DNA of 51,558 bases, from the NCBI GenBank assembly GCA_027577595.1, contig JANBRJ010000110.1, forward strand, positions 1 to 51,558. The letters run 5' to 3'. The notes below the pieces were generated by a model, which was not told where the DNA came from, did no database searches, and saw only the letters and a program-made list of their open reading frames with translations. Below are positions 1 through 8,610 of this stretch, piece after piece; within the stretch, counting starts at the first letter, position 1, and every line of letters begins with the position of its first letter. The stretch is from Coemansia sp. RSA 487. Lineage: Eukaryota; Kickxellomycota; Kickxellomycetes; Kickxellales; Kickxellaceae. The translations under genes were made by a program, and so were the position numbers.

Positions 1-180
1 AACAATGAAATAGTCCACTACATGTAACGGCCCCCTGTTACATATAAGAGCAGCGTTTCCCGTGGGTCATTGCCTTCCCCCGAAGGCAACGATTTTTCTT
101 CTTATATCTAGTTTGAGGAAGAAGATATCGAATAATTACTCTGTGTTATTTTATCCCGGGTCCATGGCAAATCCGTCACA
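1..180. repeat. Solo-LTR-like interspersed repeat, copy 1 (cut by window edge)
   Basis: This stretch matches 32812-32991 at high identity, from the shared AACAATG near position 1 to the shared GTCACA at 175-180. It carries an imperfect dyad (19-28 with 37-46) directly followed by a TATA-like box. The left end lies outside the window. No coding capacity for an element is seen nearby, so a solo LTR or other short non-coding repeat is the likely identity. The family is not certain. Strand is not assigned. Confidence 0.6.
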
Positions 181-240
181 GGAACCATTGATAACATTGA
201 CACATTTGTCAAATATATATTTCATATTATACCCAACCCT

Positions 241-1403
241 ATGCATATAGGTGTTCACACTACATCAAGCAGTATGCACACAAAATATGAAGTGTACTAC
301 GACCATGCCAACTATTTGGCGTATTGCTTGCTTACCAAGGCACGGAGATTGACGTGGACTTTGTCTAATGGCTATACCATCCCCAATAAATCTGAAACTA
401 TTGTTCCAAATAGCCTGACAGAAATAAATTGCCATCTACTTAACAAAAATGAATGCACTTTCAAACTGATTCACATTAATTACCAGTCACTGGAAGCGTT
501 GGTAATTGATTTGGGAGAGGAAAATACACTTACCAGGCTTATTGTTAATGAGAAAGGAACCCCTGTCAGATATCCATATTTGCACAAGCTATCTTTTAAA
601 GGACACGTAGCACTAAGTTTTCAAAACCGAGCGTCGTTCCCAGACATTGCGCCCTTCCCACAGGTACACACATTGATAATCTATTGTCAGTATCCCTTCG
701 GAGATGATGTTTTGTTTAGGGATAATTCCAAAACGCTAAAAGTCCTTCGGTGCGAGCTTGATTACGAAACCATTATGATGACTAATACGCTAATATCCAA
801 AAGGATGATCAAGCTCCCGTGTCTTGAAAGTCTAAAAGTAAACATTTCCAGCCATAATATGGACAATAACGAACAAATGAAGCAGGCATTTCCCATGTTT
901 ATCAAAGAAATTGGTGCTGGAGTCAAAAAGCTTTATGTCAGAGATATCAATGTAGAAACTTTGGCTATGGAGGGAATTAAAAAAGTACAGAATGACAAGT
1001 GGAGGGAATGCATCTGCGATCTGGCACTGCACACCGCGAGTCTAAATTTCTTGCAAGTAGTCTTGCAGAATATGAACCACTTGCAGAATCGCTAGAAGAT
1101 TCAAAGTTTCTGGACAACTTTTATAAAGAAAATTACCAGGCATTCTCTAAATTTCGCATCTGGACTGTATATACTGGTACTGAGGAGAACGTCGAATATA
1201 GTGCCATTTACTCAATTATGTTGGCACTTGCATGTCCTGGATTTTATGGCATCCGTCTATCTTCAACACATATGGTAGAGTATAGAGAAACTATGAAGAT
1301 TCTTACTATGCAATATCCGTACAAAAAATATGCTGGGATATCAATGAGGCTGTTACCAGGAATTAGTTGGCGAAAAGTAGTCGCAAAACAAACAGCAAAG
1401 TAA
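241..1403 (+). pseudogene. Broken LRR/F-box-like host family gene
   Basis: An open frame from 241 to 1095 encodes about 284 residues with leucine-spaced segments such as LPCLESLKVNIS and TLKVLRCELD, and GDDVLFRDN near residues 158-166. These resemble the large, poorly characterised LRR-like families of Kickxellalean fungi; that match is from memory and not checked. The coding sense continues in another frame from about 1020 to 1403, ending in a region containing YGIRLSSTHMVEYRETMKIL, so the gene carries a frameshift. The N-terminal part expected in the family (an F-box-like segment) is missing, and the frame begins only about 60 bases after the LTR-like repeat. This fits a truncated, frameshifted pseudogene. 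A small intron near 1040 is an alternative, but no GT...AG pair with a good branch site stands out. Confidence 0.5.
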
Positions 1404-1805
1404 AGGATCGAAATAGTAGCACATCTTTGTTTTCAGGACAGTTGGTGGCCGACATTCCATCCAGGAGATAACAACGCCCTCATTGCACATTTCCGCCTAT
1501 TCTGCATGGGAGGAGTATACAGCTGCTGTACAACAAAAAAGAACTCTCCGTTACTAGAGCGCTATTGCATTAAGCAAAATGTAAAGTAGGCTAAAGTTAA
1601 TTTGTGGATTTTTCTTATATATTGGCCAACCCGTAACTATCGATTTCTTGTGCGTAAGAATTATGCTAGCCATCATCATCGAGTGCGATCAAATGGCATC
1701 TAAAAAATTTTTCTTTTTATATGAGCACAAAAAAGGAGCAAACTACGCGATAAGCTTATCAGTTAACAGCAAACAAGCAAAAAATTTAACCAGTATCAAC
1801 TTCCG
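1404..1805. other. Intergenic stretch before LINE remnant
   Basis: No open frame of note is seen here. The last 150 bases are A/T rich and probably include the 5' untranslated part of the LINE remnant that follows, but no sharp boundary can be placed. Confidence 0.4.
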
Positions 1806-3345
1806 ATGCTTGTAGGGAAATATCCAGAGTTGCAGGCAATGCCGTCAGGAGACGAGGAGCCGCCAGCATCCATTCAGGGGATGGACGAAGCACCACAGGA
1901 GAATGAGGTCATGTCGGAAGACGAGAGACTGTCGGATGCAGAGAGCATGGAGGGCTCAGATACAAGCAGTATCTACAAGAAGGAGTACAAGACAGAAAGA
2001 GTACAGAGGCTATTTAAACAGCTGAAGGACCGAGTGGACCCACAGATCGCTAACATGGTTGGCCCAGCAGGGCTATCAGAAAAGGATCATGAACAGCTGA
2101 TGCATTTAATCGCAGACTACTTCGTGCCTGGGGCAGAGAAACGCGACAAGCAGGAGAAAGAAAAGGATAGACTGTATGCAGAGCATCAAGAGGCGGTTGC
2201 GGAGAGCGCGGAATTATGGAAAGAGCTAGAAACAGAACGCGAACAAGTTAGACAACTGAAAGCCACCCTCCTCAGGAAGGAGGCCAACATTAGGAAGAAA
2301 GAGGAGACCCTCAGGAAATGCATCGCCAAGGAAGAGGTTGCAGAGGAAAAGCTAAAGAAGTGCATCCAGGAAGACAGCATGGGCAGGAGCCTGGAGGAAG
2401 CACAGAAAGCCAGAAGCGAGAGGAAGAAGGCACTGAATCAGGTTTCCCAGACCCACTGGACACATTCACTCCGGGTGTCAACAGATCGCTCCTATGCTGG
2501 AGTGGCAAGCCAACAGGGGAAGAGGTCGATCCCCAATACTCAAAAAATAACTATTCTAGAGTCACGAATGTTCGAGATGCCATTGTGGATGTAAATGCAG
2601 CTCGGCGAGCACTGAACACAAGACAACAGGGAGCGCATATTGTGCCGTTCTCCCTAGAGGAGATCCGACGCCATCACCGCTAAAGCCTACCACTCCAATT
2701 GGAGGGTTCGGAAGAGATAGAGGTCTATGCCGATGGGTCGCTGGTAGACACGCCTTTGAGCCAATCCATGGGCTTCGGCGTTCTGTTTAGGTACCGGCCA
2801 CGGGGGAGGCAGAACTTTGAAGAAGAGAGATTCAGCGGATGCTGTAGGAAGGCGCCATTCTCGTCGATAATGGCGGAGGTAATGGCAATCTTCATGGCGC
2901 TGGCAGAGGTTGGCCCACAGAGAGTACTGGAGATTAAGACAGACTCATGAGTCGCGATATGGGCGCTGAAAGCACTCCAGCGCAGAGATCCGAAGTGCCC
3001 ATGGCGCAGCTCACCGATGGCGGCACTGCTAGAGTGGGGCTCAATCTGGTTCGATGAGTACCGGGATAGAGTAAAGTCCACGTGGGTCAAGGGACACCGG
3101 AAATCGGCACAACGCAAAGGCAGGCAGACTATCAGGAAGCGCACATGGCAACGAGCAGCTAGCCTGGTCACTAAAGCTAGGAGCGCCCCGGACAGCACCT
3201 TTCTGGGCAAGCTGCCCTTTAACTGGACATGGTGGGACGGTCTTATAGAGACCATCCAATATCGTCTCGGGGTTTCCCAAAATTTTTACTGCGTCCACGT
3301 GGACATTTAATAAACAGCATATCATCCCTGTTGTGGGGAGAATCG
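1806..3345 (+). mobile_element. Decayed non-LTR retrotransposon (LINE) with RNase H remnant
   Basis: The first part (1806 to about 2450) encodes an acidic N-terminus followed by a long coiled coil, as in LINE ORF1-like proteins. The frame then shifts and continues, interrupted by stop codons, through an RNase H-like region near 2699-2960. Visible there are VYADGS (first catalytic Asp), an SSIMAE segment with the catalytic Glu, and IKTDS (third Asp). A basic C-terminal tail with WVKGHRK follows, which is the usual spot of the RNase H His. No reverse transcriptase lies between the ORF1-like part and RNase H, so a large internal deletion or a non-autonomous derivative is implied. The 3' end (3270-3345) is shared with 34294-34368 and ends in ATC-rich repeats, typical of LINE tails. 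An I- or Tad-like clade is likely because RNase H is present. No integrase or LTR is seen. Confidence 0.6.
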
Positions 3346-3459
3346 AAAGGAGGGTATTTGTTTGGTGCTTTTGAAGCTTGCCGTTTTTATTTTGGAGATA
3401 ACCTAAATACAGTCTTTTATATAAATCTTGTTTTATAGAGGATATTTCTTTTTCACAAG

Positions 3460-4650
3460 ATGGTGGATGGCACGGCTACGAGATCGCGGTGGGAGACGGA
3501 CGACACTTCCAGTAGCGACGGCCACCGAACGAAGAAGCAAAGGAAGAAGAGATCCGCGCCACTAGTAAAGCAAGAAGCAGAGCAGCAACAGAACCACCAC
3601 CCAGACGAGAAGGAGGGCAACAGCAGCGTTAGTATCGACAGTATGGAAGAGATACTGCCCACACATATGAACAACGGGCATACGTTAGAGCACTTGGGAA
3701 GCTGCCGGCCAATCGACCAATGCTACGAGCGCCTGAACAAGATTGAGGAAGGCACATACGGCATTGTGTACCGCGCAAAGGACCTGCATACCGGAGAAAT
3801 TGTTGCGCTCAAACACCTGAAGCTTGAAAACGAACGCAATGGATTCCCAATCACGTCGCTGCGCGAAATCCATACGCTTCTTCTAGCTAAGCATCCGAAC
3901 ATCATCAATGTGCATGAGGTCGTTGTTGGTCGGTCGCTGAACAGTGTGTACATGGTGATGGATTACATGGAGCATGATTTGCGCACGCTAATGGAGTCGA
4001 TGCCCGAGGGGTTTCGGCCATCGGAGATCAAGACACTGATGCTTCAGCTATTGAGCGCTGTCAAGCATTTGCATGCCAACTGGCTAGTGCACAGGGATCT
4101 GAAGACATCTAATTTGCTAATGGCCAACGGCGGGGCTTTGCGGGTAGCTGATTTCGGGCTAGCACGCAAGTACAGCAGTCCCTTGCACAACATGACCGGC
4201 CTCGTAGTTACTCTATGGTACCGTGCACCTGAGCTTCTGTTGGGCGAAACCGCCTATTCCACTGCTGTCGACGTGTGGTCGGTGGGGTGCATTTTTGCTG
4301 AGCTGTTCCTTCACAAACCCCTGTTCCAGGGGCAAGGCGAGATCGACCAAATTACCAAGATCTTTGCTGCCATCGGCGCGCCTACCGAAAACAGCTGGCC
4401 TGCGTTTCATACCCTTCCAAATGCCAAAATGTTCCGCTTCACTTCGGTTTCCAACAAATCTAAAGGACTGAGGTCTAGGGTACAAGGGTACTCGGGCATG
4501 ACTGAAGAGGCGTTTGATCTGTTGTCCTGCTTGTTGACCCTCGATCCGGGCCAGAGAATCACCGCAGAGGACGCCCTGAAGCACCCGTACTTTGAGGAGG
4601 CGCCTCCGCCAAAACACCCAAGCATGTTCCCGACGTGGCCGTCAAAGTAA
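3460..4650 (+). CDS. CDK11: Cyclin-dependent kinase 11 (PITSLRE kinase)
   Basis: This gene encodes a 396-residue serine/threonine kinase of the CDK11/CDC2L family, whose members act with cyclin L in transcription and pre-mRNA splicing and in cell-cycle control. The first 85 residues are a charged, disordered tail rich in K, E and S. The kinase domain runs from about residue 88 to 378. The family signature PITSLRE is intact at residues 130-136. The catalytic loop HRDLKTSN starts at 211, DFG is at 231-233, and the activation-segment sequence LWYRAPE follows. The C-terminal EAPPP...HPSMFPTWP is also typical of CDK11. The N-terminal arm is far shorter than in animals. The ATG at 3460 is preceded by CACAAG, a good fungal context. 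The LINE tail ends only about 115 bases upstream, so the native promoter may be altered or displaced. Confidence 0.95.
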   Translation: MVDGTATRSRWETDDTSSSDGHRTKKQRKKRSAPLVKQEAEQQQNHHPDEKEGNSSVSIDSMEEILPTHMNNGHTLEHLGSCRPIDQCYERLNKIEEGTYGIVYRAKDLHTGEIVALKHLKLENERNGFPITSLREIHTLLLAKHPNIINVHEVVVGRSLNSVYMVMDYMEHDLRTLMESMPEGFRPSEIKTLMLQLLSAVKHLHANWLVHRDLKTSNLLMANGGALRVADFGLARKYSSPLHNMTGLVVTLWYRAPELLLGETAYSTAVDVWSVGCIFAELFLHKPLFQGQGEIDQITKIFAAIGAPTENSWPAFHTLPNAKMFRFTSVSNKSKGLRSRVQGYSGMTEEAFDLLSCLLTLDPGQRITAEDALKHPYFEEAPPPKHPSMFPTWPSK

Positions 4651-4780
4651 ATCCGCTGTTGTGAATCACGTGTGGAATCAAAGATAATGCACCATAAGGC
4701 AATGCACGAGCCACAAGCACAGTCAGCGTGGGTAAATAGAACCGTCGTAGCCCACTCCCGAAAAGGGAAGAGAAGCCTTC

Positions 4781-5276
4781 TGTGGTAGACGACAGTACCT
4801 GCGCTTAGGCGTTACTTTATATAAAAGATTATACGCTTGGGGTAAAGTCCGGGAAAAGCCGTGAAAGTCCTTCTTAATGGGGGTCCTGCGAACAGCGGGG
4901 CGGGAGTGACCAGAAACGTTAGCTGTCTGTTAAAGGAGGAAACTCTGGCCATATACATCTCCTCGTCTTTCTTCGGAAAGAGGGGCTGTCTGCTTTAGGC
5001 GGCAGTTGAAATCTTTTCTCTATCACGGGGAAGCAAGACTGATGCTGCCTTTTACGCAGGCAGCTTGAAGGGGGGAGGTAGGGTTTGGTTTTCTCATTTT
5101 AGCAGGTGGCCTGGAATAACGCTCCCTGGCGGTTATCTGTTTTGGATGCAGTGCAATGCGCAGGGTGCTGGTGCGCTTCTTTTTGGGAAGTGATGCTGGT
5201 ATTGACCCAATCCGGATTATGCTGAACAGAGTGCCTGTGGGGGAGGAAACTCCCTTTCTGGCATGCGTCTACCCAC
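4781..5276 (+). ncRNA. Probable RNase P RNA
   Basis: The gap after CDK11 holds pairings arranged as in eukaryotic RNase P RNA. P1 pairs 4782-4791 (GTGGTAGACG) with 5266-5276 (CGTCTACCCAC). P2 can pair 4796-4800 with 4840-4844. A P3-like helix-loop-helix follows from AGGCGT at 4807-4812 and ACGCTT at 4833-4838, enclosing a CTTT/AAAG stem. CR-I is AAAGTCCGGG at 4844-4853, right after P2. CR-V is ACCCAATCCGGATTATGC at 5205-5222, and its CCGGATT pairs with CR-I to give P4. Further hairpins lie between, including one with a TTCG tetraloop (4966-4981). Order and spacing match the family: CR-I close behind P3, CR-V close before the P1 3' strand. The length near 500 nt is at the upper end. RNase MRP RNA is the main alternative. 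No clear polymerase III box was identified; a run of nine T lies at 5333-5341. Confidence 0.65.
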
Positions 5277-5418
5277 CCACCCCACAAAAAAACACAAACA
5301 AAATGTAATTGTTTCAAGCGAACAAAACAAGCTTTTTTTTTAATTTTATTTAGTTCATTAATGAATGTGTAGGTAAGCACAATTAGTAAATACATGGTTA
5401 TAAAAGTAAGGGAATAAG

Positions 5419-6081
5419 TTAGTTTTTTGAAAAGTCAATGAGCTGGCGGAACCACGCCCGTGCAGTATTGTGCAGCGATGTGGTGGTTGAAACAGTCGAC
5501 CCCGTCTCCACTTGCTTATCCAGCTCAGAAGGTGTGGCAGGGGAAACGGGTACATTGATCGGAAACGGAACACCAGCATCGCTGGCTTGGATGCGCACTA
5601 GCCCCAGCTTGCAGGTAGCCAATATGAGCATGAATAGCGGCAAATCTGGGCAAACGCGCAAAGTCAAACGACCCTCAACATTATCGTCATCCACGCATCT
5701 TCGGAACGTGGCAATGATCTCGCTATTGCTGTTCTCTAGGAACATGTTACGGGTCTTGCGCTCCATGCGCCAAAGATACCGCTTGCGCGCAGGGTACTTG
5801 AAGCACCACGTATAGTTAAAGCTGAGTCGCTCGCCTTTGGCCTTGATCCCGGCGCCTTCGAAGTCTATCCAGCTCCGGTCCGTCCCGTGCAGTTTACCCG
5901 TCATTGTTATGCCTGTGTAGTATACTTCTTTGGCGGTGACGCCTGACGCATCGGTGGTGAGCGAGAATGCGTGCACAAAGTCGCCAGCTACGTCGAACCC
6001 GTACACGGCACCTGCATATACCAGAGACTCGCCGAATAGCTTGCCGCTGTGGTTGATGAATGTAAACGTCTGTTGCGCCAT
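5419..6081 (-). CDS. Tubby/LURP-one-like fold protein, function unknown
   Basis: This encodes 220 residues when started at the ATG complementary to 6079-6081 (MAQQTFTFINHSG). The open frame extends further upstream, but that part is hydrophobic and AT-rich and looks like leader. The central part has the pattern of tubby C-terminal-like beta-barrel proteins (LURP-one or fungal DUF6593): FNYTWCFKYP, then YLWRMERKTR, then SEIIATFRR, a GRLTLRV strand and a hydrophobic closing helix near residues 150-170. Members of this fold include scramblase-like and stress-linked proteins, but most fungal ones have no known function. The last 45 residues are a low-complexity Ser/Thr/Val tail. No signal peptide is seen. 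The family call rests on pattern only. Confidence 0.6.
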   Translation of the reverse strand: MAQQTFTFINHSGKLFGESLVYAGAVYGFDVAGDFVHAFSLTTDASGVTAKEVYYTGITMTGKLHGTDRSWIDFEGAGIKAKGERLSFNYTWCFKYPARKRYLWRMERKTRNMFLENSNSEIIATFRRCVDDDNVEGRLTLRVCPDLPLFMLILATCKLGLVRIQASDAGVPFPINVPVSPATPSELDKQVETGSTVSTTTSLHNTARAWFRQLIDFSKN

Positions 6082-6657
6082 GTTTATAAACAAAAATAAT
6101 GAAAACAAGCTGATAAAGAGAAAAAGAGTTTGTTCCGTGTCGGATGAACAAGTTCCCAAGACCAAACGCTTTTTTCATTTGACCATTCGTCGGTTGGCAG
6201 CCAAAAAAAAACCCAGCCAAGCTTTGGCCGCTCTTTTTTCACAGCTTTTTGCTGAATCACATGGTCCCTCCCCACTTTGGGTGCATCTGTGCGCATAATC
6301 TGTTTGTCTTTTCCTTGGCTGCGCTCATTTATAAATACAGCTTGCATCATGCTTAAAAATACGGGTTTTTCTGATTTGACAACCGTGAAGACATGAATAC
6401 AATAATGTATATGCAATTTCAATTCCGCCGTTGCTTTACAAAGAGCAAAACTGGTTCCTTTAGAAAGCGATGGATCCATTTCCATGTGAATTTAGCATTG
6501 GTCAACCCATCTTTCCCTTGTGCTGCCTTGCATGGCATGTTGTGTTTAAATCAATATTAAAATTTGTCTTTTCACCAATAAAAAAAAAGCTTGGTCGTGA
6601 TAAGCAAGCATCATTCGCCTTTCTGGCTAGCTTAAAACGGCAATGCCCTAAAGGCGC
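6082..6657. other. Intergenic: upstream of tubby-like gene, 3' flank of peptidase gene
   Basis: This 576-bp gap is AT-rich and contains short open frames that do not look coding. It holds the promoter of the tubby-like gene (minus strand) and the 3' flank of the M49 gene. A run of eight A at 6581-6588 is the only simple tract of note. No RNA gene was recognised. Confidence 0.5.
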
Positions 6658-8286
6658 TTAGATGTTTGCTTTGCGCAGGTCCTCAATGTCGGCCCAGATG
6701 GGGGCAATGTCGATAGGCACACGTTTGAGGCTCTCGAGCGCCTGGGCAACACTAGGCGCAACCACACCATACTTGTTACGGAACTCCACAGCCCTCTTCT
6801 TGTCGCCATCGCCCTGGATAAGCATAATGTCTTTGGTCAAATCGGCAACCGCCTGATCGATATGATCGAAATCAACAGCGAATGTCTTCCTAGAAGAATC
6901 GTAGACAAAGCCCCCGGCTTCAAGTAGGTAATTGAGCTGCATTGCCTGGCCCAAGCCATGCGCCTCGAGCAAACCAAAGCGTATGGACCTGAAGGCGGAC
7001 GCCAGATACGTGATATAGAACTGGCGCATTGTTATATCGTCGATGACGCCAGAGTCGACGAGCAAGCGCGCAGCAAACAGGGCGGTAATGTCGGCCTTTG
7101 CTTCCTCGAACGCCGAATGCAGCTCCTGTAGCTTGCTACGCACAGTGTCTCCCGTATCCACAGTACGATGCGGTCCGTTGGAATGCGCAACCTCGTGCAG
7201 CAGAACATGCGTGAAGAAGGCGTCAAACGTCACGTGCTCCAAGTCCTCAGAACCAAGAATCTGGCGGGCGATGGGGAAAAGCACGCTGTGCATCTTGCCT
7301 TCTTGCACATTGCGGATCATTGTCAGCTTGGAGCCCGCACGCTCAATTGCTTCCTCGTCGTTGGGCAGATTGTATGCCGCCGTCATGGGGACCGCTGTAT
7401 CGCCTCCGCTGTACACCTGGTTGACCACGACGATTGGCGGCGCCACCAGCTTGCGGTTCCGGTACTCCGAGGGCACAGGGAGCCGGGACTCGACAAACTC
7501 TAGCGACGATGCAAATTTGTCCAGAACCCGGGACGCTTCAAAGTCGCGCACGTGGATCATTGACTCGAAGAACGCTTTGGCAGAGAACAGCTCGTCCTCG
7601 TATGTCTCGTATGGCCCGATAGCGGCCTCCAGCGCACTTTCATGGCTGATGTTGAGCCACGATACTTCAGAGTCCACATACCTGTTGGATGCAAACGCGG
7701 CGCCCCGGGCTTTCAAAAAGGACGCGAAGCTGGGGTCCTTGACCAGCGCGGCGGCCTCTTGGAGGAGCCGCGAAGCGGGCTCCAGCTGCGCACGGTACGC
7801 GTCGGCGTACCGAACCAGCTCCAGCGTGCCTTGACTGCTGCGTGTGACGGTGTCATAGAACCCGTGCGCCCTCCGCGCATCCTCTTCGCTCAGCGTACTG
7901 ACCCACGCGGCGAACTCATCCTTGCTCATGTCCTCGGGATACACGTGCGCCATCGGAGGTTTGGCACCAACACCCGAGATAAACGGCTGGTTCTCGCGGC
8001 TCCGGTCCCACGGCCCGCGAAACAGCTCAAACAAGCGGAGGCTGTCCTTGTCCTCTTCAGAGCCATTGCGCGCCTTGTCCGCAAGCTCCTTCCGCAAACG
8101 TGTAGCCCCTGACCATATTTGCTCATAGTACGCGGTGTTGAGCAAATCGGACACGTCGGCTAGCTTGACCAGCGCCTGCTTGTCGCCGTCGGTCAGGTGT
8201 GAAAGGTCTGCACGCAGAACAGTGGGTTTGTACTCGCCCAGCCGCTCGCGCAGCGATGGAACAGCAGCAGGCGGGGATGAAGTCAT
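6658..8286 (-). CDS. M49-type metallopeptidase (dipeptidyl-peptidase III-like)
   Basis: This is a 542-residue zinc peptidase of the M49 (dipeptidyl-peptidase III-like) group. The zinc-binding HEVAH lies at residues 364-368, and the second motif EEAKAD, supplying the third ligand Glu, is at 394-399. The region between contains VRSKLQELHSAFEEAKAD, which resembles the M49-like C-terminal half of plant Nudix hydrolase 3 and some bacterial DPP III more than classical eukaryotic DPP III, whose motif is HELLGH. Such enzymes are expected to release dipeptides from peptide N-termini in the cytosol. The start was set at MTSSPPAAVPS (8286). The open frame reaches 8517, and an ATG at MLFDILQ about 100 bases upstream could add a short hydrophobic extension, but it lacks the basic residues of a mitochondrial presequence. 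Confidence 0.85.
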   Translation of the reverse strand: MTSSPPAAVPSLRERLGEYKPTVLRADLSHLTDGDKQALVKLADVSDLLNTAYYEQIWSGATRLRKELADKARNGSEEDKDSLRLFELFRGPWDRSRENQPFISGVGAKPPMAHVYPEDMSKDEFAAWVSTLSEEDARRAHGFYDTVTRSSQGTLELVRYADAYRAQLEPASRLLQEAAALVKDPSFASFLKARGAAFASNRYVDSEVSWLNISHESALEAAIGPYETYEDELFSAKAFFESMIHVRDFEASRVLDKFASSLEFVESRLPVPSEYRNRKLVAPPIVVVNQVYSGGDTAVPMTAAYNLPNDEEAIERAGSKLTMIRNVQEGKMHSVLFPIARQILGSEDLEHVTFDAFFTHVLLHEVAHSNGPHRTVDTGDTVRSKLQELHSAFEEAKADITALFAARLLVDSGVIDDITMRQFYITYLASAFRSIRFGLLEAHGLGQAMQLNYLLEAGGFVYDSSRKTFAVDFDHIDQAVADLTKDIMLIQGDGDKKRAVEFRNKYGVVAPSVAQALESLKRVPIDIAPIWADIEDLRKANI

Positions 8287-8610
8287 GTTGGAGGCGGCTA
8301 GAAACGACGTGAAAAGTGAAAAGGCTCGGTAGATTGAAGCGCCAGAGGACAGCAGCGGGGAGTATTGAAGTATATCAAAGAGCATATTTCCTTTAGTCGA
8401 TGAGAAGAGAAAAGAGGTCCTTTTTGTCAGAATGAGGCTTGATTTTAAACTTTGTAAACAAAGACACAGCAAATCTGGAAAAAGAAAAAGGGCAAGCACG
8501 CATTTTTTTAAAAACAAAAAAAAAACTGATTTACGTCATCAGTTCAAGGTTTAAAAAGCGTGACAATCAACTGAATAAGAAAACTAAAGAACCGTGGGAA
8601 CTTTCAAAAG
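8287..8610. promoter_or_regulatory. Promoter region of M49 gene with TTACGTCA site
   Basis: This 324-bp gap lies between the M49 gene start and the end of the B-box gene; both are on the minus strand. It contains TTACGTCA at 8531-8538, one base off the ATF/CREB consensus TGACGTCA, about 245 bp upstream of the peptidase ATG. Long A runs flank it. Control by the Atf1-like factor encoded at 16536 is only an inference. Confidence 0.35.

Noticed and set aside
62-250. 62-codon frame in the LTR-like repeat, with a similar frame at 32816-33055
   Set aside because: The two peptides are alike only because the DNA repeat is alike; the frames end in unrelated flank and show no protein features.
4817-4827. 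TATATAAAAG as a polymerase III TATA box for a shorter RNA starting near 4845
   Set aside because: The sequence fits better as the apical part of the P3 helix, since P1 and P2 pair across and upstream of it.
5044-5064. GCCTTTTAC, the U5 snRNA loop sequence
   Set aside because: Here it is part of a different 7-bp hairpin (GCTGCCT/AGGCAGC) inside the RNase P-like RNA; the U5 stem and Sm site are missing.
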